Origin: Propionibacteriaceae bacterium
GTDB lineage: Bacteria > Actinomycetota > Actinomycetes > Propionibacteriales > Propionibacteriaceae
Direction: 5' to 3'
NCBI GenBank assembly: GCA_031254155.1
Contig: JAIRVA010000173.1
Span: 1 to 9,364, forward strand
Length of the DNA stretch: 9,364 nucleotides
Part shown: positions 1 through 4,733 of the stretch, piece by piece
Layout of the letters: each line of letters begins with the position of its first letter
How positions within the stretch are numbered: the stretch's first letter is position 1
Position numbers and translations under genes: made by a program
Notes under the pieces: generated by a model
Database searches by the model: none
Told to the model about the DNA's origin: nothing
Seen by the model: the letters and a program-made list of their open reading frames with translations, nothing else

Positions 1-244
1 TCACCACGCTACCCCAGGTGCGCTCCCCGGCCAGGCGGCGAACTCTCAAGCTGAGGGGGTCCGCCGGAAGGGCCGTCGGCACTACCTTGAGGTCGCCCGT
101 CGCCAGCCGCTGATCAATCTCGCTTGTCACACCCGGGTCGTCCGGCGCCAGTGCCGAGGTGTCCACCGCGACTTCCCACGTCGGCGGCGCGCCCGGCGGA
201 GTTGGCCGGAACTGCGGGATCAGTCCCCCCTCATTATTCCCCAC
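1..244 (-). CDS. Hypothetical protein, N-terminal part (cut by window edge)
   Basis: An open frame runs leftwards from GTG at 244-242 and is still open at position 1, giving about 81 residues. It begins VGNNEGGLIPQF and contains a Pro-rich stretch followed by WEVAVDTSALAP and, near the edge, PLSLRVRRLAGERTW. Codon third positions are strongly G/C, and the frame reads more like protein than the two competing frames. The frame is closed upstream by a TGA near 335, and the only starts before 244 are weak (TTG at 250). GTG 244 is preferred because a TACACT -10 box lies 7 bases before it, which is the same layout as other genes here. No Shine-Dalgarno sequence is close enough to use. I do not recognise the family. 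The WEVAVDT...LSLRVRR ending vaguely recalls C-termini of glycogen-debranching enzymes, but this is too weak to assign. Confidence 0.5.
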   Translation of the reverse strand, partial: MGNNEGGLIPQFRPTPPGAPPTWEVAVDTSALAPDDPGVTSEIDQRLATGDLKVVPTALPADPLSLRVRRLAGERTWGSVV

Positions 245-251
245 AGACAAC

Positions 252-257
252 AGTGTA
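252..257 (-). promoter_or_regulatory. Candidate -10 box (TACACT) of a leaderless promoter
   Basis: On the minus strand TACACT lies exactly 7 bases before GTG 244-242, so transcription would start at or next to the start codon. The -35 region is unconvincing (TTGTTG/GGTTGT around 273-280). The same hexamer and spacing occur before the CsoR-family gene at 1404. Confidence 0.35.
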
Positions 258-294
258 AGGGAAGTGCGGCGCCAACAACCCTCCCCGCCAAGTC

Positions 295-339
295 GGCCAA
301 AACTGGCTAAATCGAGCGGTTCCTCCGGTTTTGGTCAGG
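295..339. repeat. Degenerate copies of the GGCCAAAACTGGC inverted repeat
   Basis: GGCCAAAACTGGC at 295-307 faces CCGGTTTTGGTC at 325-336. This forms an inverted pair with two mismatches in the 12-base core. The core is the same as in the perfect inverted repeat at 374-423, so the non-coding stretch holds two tandem inverted-repeat units, one decayed and one intact. Confidence 0.55.
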
Positions 340-373
340 TTGGAGGGCCAATACCCGGGAAATCCGGCTTTCA

Positions 374-423
374 ACCCGGCCAAAACTGGCCGGGCCCCTC
401 GGATCGGCCAGTTTTGGCCGGGT
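374..423. repeat. Perfect 19-bp inverted repeat (large hairpin)
   Basis: The left arm (374-392) and right arm (405-423) are exact reverse complements over 19 bases, with a 12-base loop. The core is GGCCAAAACTGGCC, itself nearly palindromic. There is no T-tract on either side, so it is not a textbook intrinsic terminator. It could still terminate the membrane-protein transcript coming from the right, or it could be a REP/MITE-like dispersed element, as the related pair at 295-339 suggests. It lies in the 244-bp gap between two genes on the same (minus) strand. Confidence 0.75.
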
Positions 424-472
424 ACAGTCAGTACGCCGGTGCGCACCCCGCCGGACGGACGGGACGCCCACC

Positions 473-501
473 CACCCCGTACCGTCTCTCAGGACGGGGT
501 G
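473..501 (-). terminator. Possible weak hairpin over the stop codon of the membrane-protein gene
   Basis: CACCCCGT (473-480) pairs with ACGGGGTG (494-501), an 8-bp stem with a 13-base loop that contains the TGA stop. No U-tract follows. It may assist termination together with the larger hairpin at 374-423, but chance is possible in GC-rich DNA. Confidence 0.25.
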
Positions 502-1310
502 TCGGTGGGTACGGGCGCGGTGGTACCCACCGGCTCGGGATTGTCCACCGTCCCGTACTGGGGCTGGCCTTCGGTCAGGCCGCACTCGCTGAAGCCGTAC
601 ATGCTGAGCCGCTCCTTGCCCTGGGCGACGGCCTGCGCCACCGTACCCTGGATGACATCATTGCTCGCGTCACCCCGTGACAATGGGGCAATGGTTGTCC
701 CGGCGGGGTACTCCGCACACAGGTGGTACACCGACCCGCCCTTGACCCAATACACCTGGTCCTGCCCGGTATAGGCGATGGCCACGGCCGCCTGTTGGTC
801 CATTTGCTCGACGGACGGCGGGTGGGTGTCGACGCCGAAGTAGCCCACCACGGCGGCCAGGACGATCCCGACCACCCCGGCGAGGGCCTTCTGGTTCTTG
901 GTCATGTTCGGGTTGACGAAGATGAGGATGATGAGGGGTACGAAGGCCAGGATGGTGATGATCGCCCCGAGCTGGTTCTGAACGAAGAAGCGGAGTTTGT
1001 TCTTCTCCGACGCCGGGTCCAACCGGTTGGCCTTCTTCCACAGCAGCGACCCCGCCAGCGCACAAACCGCAATGACGACGAGTACGGCGATGAGCCAGAC
1101 CATGAACCCCTTGAGCTCGGTGTGCTTCAACAGCCAGAAGATGGCGAACAACTCCAGCCCGATGGCGACGATCCACGCCCCCGCCGCGATGAGGCGGTAC
1201 GTGGTGGCTTTCCCCTTGGCCTCGGGGGTGGGGGTGAACGTTGTCTTCCCCGTACTTCCCTTGTCGCCCGGTCCCGCCGGACCCGCGCTGACGATCTTTT
1301 TGGTCGCCAC
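489..1310 (-). CDS. Four-helix membrane protein of unknown function
   Basis: The product has 273 residues. Residues 1-37 are a polar, Lys/Gly/Thr-rich cytoplasmic tail. Four hydrophobic segments follow at about 41-61, 69-91, 114-132 and 142-160. The pair of loops after helix 2 is basic (WKKANR), which favours a cytoplasmic location there. A soluble C-terminal domain of about 110 residues follows. It contains YWVKGGSVYHLC (Cys198) and GFSECGL (Cys243), two cysteines that could form a disulfide, and it ends in a Pro/Thr-rich tail typical of surface-exposed ends. The open frame extends to 1688, but that part is the antisense shadow of the regulator gene. GTG 1310 is chosen because AAAGGAG lies 5 bases before it; GTG 1316 would overlap that site. 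I do not recognise a named family. The gene is divergent from the CsoR-family gene, so the promoters share 1311-1403. Confidence 0.8.
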   Translation of the reverse strand: MATKKIVSAGPAGPGDKGSTGKTTFTPTPEAKGKATTYRLIAAGAWIVAIGLELFAIFWLLKHTELKGFMVWLIAVLVVIAVCALAGSLLWKKANRLDPASEKNKLRFFVQNQLGAIITILAFVPLIILIFVNPNMTKNQKALAGVVGIVLAAVVGYFGVDTHPPSVEQMDQQAAVAIAYTGQDQVYWVKGGSVYHLCAEYPAGTTIAPLSRGDASNDVIQGTVAQAVAQGKERLSMYGFSECGLTEGQPQYGTVDNPEPVGTTAPVPTDTPS

Positions 1311-1315
1311 AGTCA

Positions 1316-1322
1316 CTCCTTT
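1316..1322 (-). promoter_or_regulatory. Shine-Dalgarno site AAAGGAG fixing the start at 1310
   Basis: AAAGGAG is followed by TGACT and then GTG. This is one of the few strong ribosome binding sites in the window, and it decides the start of the membrane-protein gene against longer alternatives. Confidence 0.7.
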
Positions 1323-1353
1323 GTACGCACGTGGGACCACACGCCCCCCGGTG

Positions 1354-1365
1354 AGACTTAGTCTA
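1354..1365 (-). promoter_or_regulatory. Candidate -10 box TAGACT within a short palindrome
   Basis: AGACT-T-AGTCT (1354-1364) is an odd palindrome, and TAGACT read on the minus strand (1365-1360) resembles a -10 box. The resulting leader to GTG 1310 would be about 40 bases, consistent with that gene having a Shine-Dalgarno site. The -35 match is poor. The palindrome could be an operator covering the -10 box. Confidence 0.3.
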
Positions 1366-1390
1366 CGGTACGGGCAGCACCAACGATCGC

Positions 1391-1396
1391 TACACT
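1391..1396 (+). promoter_or_regulatory. Candidate -10 box (TACACT) of the CsoR-family gene
   Basis: TACACT stands 7 bases before ATG 1404, predicting a leaderless transcript. No convincing -35 box is seen 16-19 bases upstream. There is also no copy of the TACCCC/GGGGTA operator here, so clear autoregulation is not visible. Confidence 0.4.
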
Positions 1397-1403
1397 GGTG
1401 CCC

Positions 1404-1658
1404 ATGGAATCGATGGACTCGCGGAAACCCGTGCTCAATCGCCTCCGGCGGGCCCAGGGGCAACTGTCCGGCGTGATCCGCATGTTGGAAGAGGGGGGCG
1501 ACTGCGAGAAGGTCCTCACCCAACTGGCCGCCGTCGGCAAGGCTCTCGACCGCGCGGGGTACCAGCTGGTCAGCGTCGAGCTGAAGGAATGCCTCGCCTC
1601 CGGCAACGCCGATCTGGACTCCGGCCGCCTCGAGCGGATCTTCCTCTCCTTCGCGTGA
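1404..1658 (+). CDS. CsoR/CstR-family repressor, persulfide-sensor-like Cys pattern
   Basis: The 84-residue all-helical protein carries the family core: RLRRAQGQLSGVIRMLEE, then GDC, VLTQLAAVGKAL and VELKECL. In copper-sensing CsoR the metal ligands are Cys, His and Cys, with the His 25 residues after the first Cys and the last Cys 4 further on. Here the equivalents are Cys34, Glu59 and Cys63, so the His is absent. That two-Cys, no-His pattern is known from CstR, which responds to per- and polysulfides by cross-linking the cysteines. Copper sensing is therefore unlikely; sulfane-sulfur or general thiol sensing is inferred. ATG 1404 is preferred because TACACT lies 7 bases upstream; GTG 1398 and ATG 1413 are alternatives. 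The thioredoxin gene 58 bases downstream has the matching operator and is the likely target. Confidence 0.9.
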   Translation: MESMDSRKPVLNRLRRAQGQLSGVIRMLEEGGDCEKVLTQLAAVGKALDRAGYQLVSVELKECLASGNADLDSGRLERIFLSFA

Positions 1659-1681
1659 GGCCGGTCCTTCGCGGGGGCAAG

Positions 1682-1710
1682 TGGACACAAAATACCCCTA
1701 GGGGTATGCT
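1682..1710 (+). promoter_or_regulatory. Thioredoxin promoter, leaderless
   Basis: TGGACA (1682-1687, 5 of 6 to TTGACA), a 17-bp spacer and TATGCT (1705-1710) form a well-spaced promoter. The ATG at 1717 begins 6 bases after the -10 box, so the mRNA would start at or by the start codon. No Shine-Dalgarno site is present. The gene therefore has its own promoter rather than depending only on read-through from the regulator. Confidence 0.7.
1692..1707. promoter_or_regulatory. CsoR/CstR-type operator, perfect 16-bp palindrome
   Basis: ATACCCCTAGGGGTAT is perfectly self-complementary and matches the TACCCC-GGGGTA form of operators bound by CsoR/CstR-family tetramers. It fills most of the spacer and overlaps the first bases of the -10 box, so bound repressor should block RNA polymerase. 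With a family member encoded just upstream, the assignment is strong. Confidence 0.88.
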
Positions 1711-1716
1711 AGCCGT

Positions 1717-2091
1717 ATGGCCGTACTCACCATCACGCAAGACTCGTTCGAATCTGTCACCGCCCTGCCCGGAATCGTGTTCATCGATTGCTGGGCCACC
1801 TGGTGCCCGCCCTGCCGCGGTTTCAAGCCAGTCTTCGAGAAAGCCTCCAACACCTACCCGGACATCACCTTCGGTTCGGTGAACACCGAGGAGGAGCAGG
1901 TCCTGGCGGCCCAGTTGGGCATCACGTCGATCCCGACGATCATGGCTTTCCGCGAGGGGGTCTTGGTGTACGCGCGCCCAGGCGCCATGGGTGCCCAGGA
2001 CTTCGACCGCCTGATTGATGCCGTACGCGCCCTCGACATGGACCAAGTCCGGGCCGAACTCGCCAAGGACGAAACCCCCGCGGCTGCATAA
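1717..2091 (+). CDS. Thioredoxin-fold protein with WCPPC active site
   Basis: The product is a 124-residue cytosolic thioredoxin. The segment VFIDCWATWCPPC holds the buried Asp24 and the redox pair Cys30/Cys33, and SIPT provides the cis-proline (Pro73). The fold then continues to the usual length, with a short Ala-rich tail. The active site has Pro-Pro between the cysteines instead of the Gly-Pro of classical thioredoxin, which is expected to change the redox potential. An extra Cys25 lies just after the buried Asp. There is no signal peptide. The promoter carries a CsoR/CstR operator, so expression should rise when the neighbouring repressor is inactivated. If that repressor senses persulfides, this thioredoxin would reduce protein or low-molecular-weight persulfides; this is inference from context. 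It ends 25 bp from the convergent VOC gene, with no obvious hairpin between them. Confidence 0.95.
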   Translation: MAVLTITQDSFESVTALPGIVFIDCWATWCPPCRGFKPVFEKASNTYPDITFGSVNTEEEQVLAAQLGITSIPTIMAFREGVLVYARPGAMGAQDFDRLIDAVRALDMDQVRAELAKDETPAAA

Positions 2092-2116
2092 CCCGCGACT
2101 GCTTACTACGGCACTA

Positions 2117-2488
2117 CTACGTCAGATCGCTGACACAGAAGAGGTTCCCTTCGGGATCGGCGAGGGTGGACCAAGAATCCATCTCGTAGGCCAGCGTCGC
2201 CCCGGCCGCGACGAACCGGTCCACTTCGCCCTGCCGGTTGTCGCAACCGAGGTCGAGGTGCAAGCGGTTCTTGCCGGGGGTCGGGCGGGGCACCTGCTGG
2301 AACCCGAGCGGTACCTGGTCCGGCATGTACACGACGAAGAACCCGCCTGCCGCCTCGGTGGAGAGCGGGTCCACCGGGTCAGCCCCGATGTACGCCTCGA
2401 TTTTGAACTCCAACTGCTCCGCCCACCAAAGGGCCAGCGCCTGGGAGTCGGCAGCGTCAATGGTAACCATACCGATGCGGATACTCAT
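2117..2488 (-). CDS. VOC-fold (glyoxalase/bleomycin-resistance-like) protein
   Basis: The 123-residue protein has the paired beta-alpha-beta-beta-beta layout of the vicinal oxygen chelate superfamily. An N-terminal half (IRIGMVTIDAAD, then ALALWWAEQLEFK) is followed by a second half with RLHLDL (His77, a likely metal ligand), VAAGAT and the usual closing segment LADPEGNLFCV (residues 109-119). This is the glyoxalase-like subgroup common in actinobacteria. The substrate cannot be told from sequence. A longer frame to 2575 exists, but ATG 2488 is chosen because the standard domain starts there and TAAACT sits 7 bases upstream. It converges on the thioredoxin gene and has no close partner on its own strand. 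Confidence 0.85.
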   Translation of the reverse strand: MSIRIGMVTIDAADSQALALWWAEQLEFKIEAYIGADPVDPLSTEAAGGFFVVYMPDQVPLGFQQVPRPTPGKNRLHLDLGCDNRQGEVDRFVAAGATLAYEMDSWSTLADPEGNLFCVSDLT

Positions 2489-2495
2489 GGGTTGA

Positions 2496-2501
2496 AGTTT
2501 A
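2496..2501 (-). promoter_or_regulatory. Candidate -10 box (TAAACT) of the VOC gene
   Basis: TAAACT on the minus strand lies 7 bases before ATG 2488, again the leaderless arrangement. The -35 region is weak. Confidence 0.4.
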
Positions 2502-2600
2502 TCGCACACAGGCTCCAGGGGAAATAAGCTTGCTCGTTGATCTTTCCGTCTACTTAGTTTGCCGTACCCAGACACGTACGTCGCGCTATCGACTTACTTA

Positions 2601-2614
2601 CTACTCCCCCATAG
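2601..2614 (+). repeat. Near copy of the C-rich loop of the small RNA
   Basis: CTACTCCCCCATAG here matches CTACTCCCCCCTAG at 2805-2818 with one mismatch. Unlike the later copy, it is not enclosed in a stable stem, so it may be the remnant of a duplicated hairpin. Confidence 0.35.
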
Positions 2615-2728
2615 ATTCGGAAAAAAAGTCCGCCAAGATGGGAATAACCGTCCGGCTCCCGTTGTTTTACTAAGTGACACCGGCTCGCAAGGGAGTGATT
2701 CCTTGTGAAAAGTGTGCCTCTCTCCATT

Positions 2729-2828
2729 GGAAACGGGTGCGAAATTTCCCCCCCGAGCGCCCCTTTCTGCAGGAGTCATGCGTTGGTGCCAGTGCGTGGG
2801 CGGACTACTCCCCCCTAGTCCGCCCACG
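2729..2828 (+). ncRNA. 6C-family small RNA (two C-rich-loop hairpins)
   Basis: Two successive hairpins each expose a run of six or more C in the loop, which is the defining layout of the actinobacterial 6C RNA. Hairpin 1 (2729-2768) pairs GGAAA-GGGTGC with GCGCCC-TTTCT around one C/C mismatch and two G-U pairs; its loop contains C7 (2748-2754). Hairpin 2 has a perfect 12-bp stem (2795-2806 with 2817-2828) and the loop ACTCCCCCCT. A 26-base linker joins them. The strand is set by the C-runs, and hairpin 2 probably also ends the transcript. In mycobacteria the 6C RNA binds mRNAs through its C-rich loops. The 5' end is not fixed by the sequence; starts between about 2700 and 2730 are possible. 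The identity rests on structure and lineage, not on an alignment. Confidence 0.75.
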
Positions 2829-2951
2829 TCGCTACCACCGCCCGCCTGGCCCGGACGATGACTCGCAAAATATGGTACGTGAAATCAGGCAATCTCCTTT
2901 CCGTAGCGCGTAGACCAGAGTAGGCTGATGGCCACCTAGAGGCCCCACACC

Positions 2952-2988
2952 GTGTCCACGTCACACAGTGTCCGCGTACTTTGTGTCC
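2952..2988. promoter_or_regulatory. Three GTGTCC repeats upstream of the GltD-like/nifJ operon
   Basis: GTGTCC occurs at 2952, 2968 and 2983, with spacings of 16 and 15 bases. The middle copy is part of the small palindrome ACAC-A-GTGT (2963-2971). The cluster lies about 105-140 bases before ATG 3092. It may be a binding array for a regulator of the operon, but no known consensus is matched. Confidence 0.3.
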
Positions 2989-3079
2989 TTGTACAGTGCG
3001 GGCGCCCCGAGGCTCCGGCCAACTGCGTCGGCTCAAAAGCCGTAGAGTTGACCACCTGGAACTAGTGAACTCGAACCCC

Positions 3080-3085
3080 GGGAGG
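3080..3085 (+). promoter_or_regulatory. Shine-Dalgarno GGGAGG fixing the start at 3092
   Basis: GGGAGG ends 6 bases before ATG 3092. It selects this start over the in-frame TTG at 2981, whose extra 37 residues are basic and unlike the family. Confidence 0.75.
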
Positions 3086-3091
3086 TTTGGT

Positions 3092-4720
3092 ATGCCCGAT
3101 ACCCACGACATTACTGCTTTACCCGACCTGGCATCGTCGGCCGGCCGGGTTGGCCCTGTCCGATCACGAATGCCGGTCTACATGGACCTCATGCCGCCTT
3201 GCAACAACGCTTGCCCGGCTGGCGAAAACATCCAGGAGTACCTGCGCCTTGTCAAAGAGGGCGATCCCAAGGCGGCCTGGACAGTTTTGGTTGAAAATAA
3301 TCCTTTCCCCGCGATCCATGGGCGTGTTTGCTACCACCCGTGTGAAAATGCTTGCAACCGCGGGTTTTTGGATCAATCGATCTCGATCCACGGCGTCGAG
3401 CGGTACCTCGGCGACCTGGCCCTGGCCGAGGGTTGGGCCTTCCCCCAGCCTGATCAGAAGACCGGCTTCCGGGTCCTGGTCATCGGGGCCGGCCCCGCCG
3501 GCCTCAGCTGCGCCTACCACCTCGCGCGCCGCGGCCACGATGTCGAGGTACGCGACGGCGGCGACCTGCCGGGCGGGATGATGCGGTACGGCATCCCCGA
3601 GTACCGGCTCCCCCGCGATATCCTCGACGCCGAAATCCAGCGCCTGCGCGACCTCGGTGTCACCTTCGTCCAGAACTCGTGGGTGAAGGACCTGCTCAAG
3701 GAGCAGGCCGAGGGTAACTTCCACGCTGTGTTCGTTGCCATCGGCGCCGGGCTGTCCCGGCGGGTGGAGATTCCCTCCATGGACGCGTCCCGCATGGTGG
3801 ATGCCGTCACCTTCCTGAAGGACGTGGCCGAGGGTGAGCGGCCCAAGATCGGCCGGCGCGTGGCGGTGTACGGCGGCGGCAACACGGCGATGGACGCGGC
3901 CCGCGTGGCCCGCCGTCTCGGCGCCGAGGAGTCCATCGTCATCTACCGCCGGACCGAGGAGCAGATGCCCGCCCACGCCGAGGAGCGCGAGGAGGCGCAA
4001 CGCGAGGGCGTCGAGATGCACTGGCTGCGGACGATCTCCGAGGTCGAGTCCGACGGCGATGTGCAGGTCGAGATCATGGCGCTGGACGATAAGGGCCGCG
4101 CGGTCGGTACGGGCAAGTTCGAGACCCTGCAGGCCGACACGGTCATCCTGGCCGTCGGCCAGGAGACGGACTCCAACTTCCTGCGCCGCATCCCCGGGAT
4201 GCGGTTCGAGAACGACGTCGTCAAGGTCGACCCCCGGACTCTCATGACGGATGTCCCCGGCATCTTCGCCGGCGGCGACGCCGTACCGTCTGACCGGACG
4301 GTCACCATCGGCGTCGGCCACGGCAAGCGGGCGGCCCGGATGATCGACACCTGGTTGTACTCGCGGCAGCCCGCCGACAAGCGCAAACCCCCGCTGGTGA
4401 GTTTCGACATGCTGCACCTGTGGTACTTCGGCGATCACGAGCGGCGCCTGCAGTCCGAGCTGGACGTTGCCCAGCGGACCGACTTCCAGGAGATCGTCCG
4501 CGGACTGTCGCCCGAAGAAGCCAAGTTCGAAGCGGTCCGCTGCCTGAGTTGCGGCAACTGCATCGAGTGCGACGGCTGCCTCGGCTCGTGCCCCGAAGAC
4601 GCGGTCATCAAGCTCGGCAAGGGCTTGCGGTACCGCTACAACTATGAGAAATGTACGGGTTGCGCGAGCTGTTACGAGCAGTGCCCCGTCCACTCCATCG
4701 AGATGATCCCCGAGCGGTGA
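3092..4720 (+). CDS. GltD-like NADPH:ferredoxin oxidoreductase with C-terminal Fe-S domain
   Basis: The 542-residue protein is related to the small subunit of glutamate synthase. The N-terminal Fe-S region has Cys37, Cys41 (CNNACPAGENIQEYL), Cys80, Cys84 and Cys88. An FAD-binding GAGPAGLSC follows at 132-140, and an NADPH-type dinucleotide site GGGNTAMDAAR at 261-271 with the YRR segment at 285-287. The second FAD motif GIFAGGDA lies near 390. The last 60 residues add a ferredoxin-like domain with Cys484, 487, 490, 493, 496, 500 and Cys521, 524, 527, 531. No glutamate synthase large subunit is nearby. The nifJ gene starts 13 bases after the stop, so the likely role is moving electrons between NADP(H) and the ferredoxin used by NifJ. 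A comparable GltD-like subunit is described for the Thauera 2-oxoglutarate:ferredoxin oxidoreductase. The direction of flow in the cell cannot be read from sequence. Confidence 0.92.
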   Translation: MPDTHDITALPDLASSAGRVGPVRSRMPVYMDLMPPCNNACPAGENIQEYLRLVKEGDPKAAWTVLVENNPFPAIHGRVCYHPCENACNRGFLDQSISIHGVERYLGDLALAEGWAFPQPDQKTGFRVLVIGAGPAGLSCAYHLARRGHDVEVRDGGDLPGGMMRYGIPEYRLPRDILDAEIQRLRDLGVTFVQNSWVKDLLKEQAEGNFHAVFVAIGAGLSRRVEIPSMDASRMVDAVTFLKDVAEGERPKIGRRVAVYGGGNTAMDAARVARRLGAEESIVIYRRTEEQMPAHAEEREEAQREGVEMHWLRTISEVESDGDVQVEIMALDDKGRAVGTGKFETLQADTVILAVGQETDSNFLRRIPGMRFENDVVKVDPRTLMTDVPGIFAGGDAVPSDRTVTIGVGHGKRAARMIDTWLYSRQPADKRKPPLVSFDMLHLWYFGDHERRLQSELDVAQRTDFQEIVRGLSPEEAKFEAVRCLSCGNCIECDGCLGSCPEDAVIKLGKGLRYRYNYEKCTGCASCYEQCPVHSIEMIPER

Positions 4721-4733
4721 AGGAGAAACGATC

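Larger units (their letters stand above)
2489..2728. other. Non-coding stretch, no supported gene
   Basis: This part of the gap is visibly richer in A/T than the flanking genes. It includes an A-tract at 2621-2627 and the palindrome ACGTACGT at 2574-2581. Open frames crossing it show no family likeness and no ribosome binding sites. It probably holds the promoters of the VOC gene and of the RNA at 2729-2828. No single pair of promoter boxes for that RNA stands out; TTGTGA at 2703 is one possible -35. Confidence 0.5.

Noticed and set aside
374..423. CRISPR repeat or insertion-sequence ends
   Set aside because: There is only one perfect dyad with a 12-base loop, no regular spacers and no transposase between the arms.
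1404..1658. Copper-sensing CsoR controlling a copper exporter
   Set aside because: The essential His ligand position is Glu, and no copper ATPase or copper chaperone is adjacent; the operator lies before a thioredoxin.
1311..1688. N-terminal extension of the membrane-protein frame
   Set aside because: It lies antisense to the CsoR-family gene, and AAAGGAG at 1316-1322 fixes the start at 1310.
2674..2913. Small plus-strand open frame with a CEKC motif
   Set aside because: It runs through both hairpins of the C-rich RNA, has no ribosome binding site and no recognisable domain; the RNA explains the conservation-like structure better.
3029..3075. tRNA-like signals (a hairpin GGCT-CAAA-AGCC and a CTCGAACCCC stretch)
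   Set aside because: The T-loop consensus is not met on either strand and no acceptor stem can be formed; the stem is only 5 bp.
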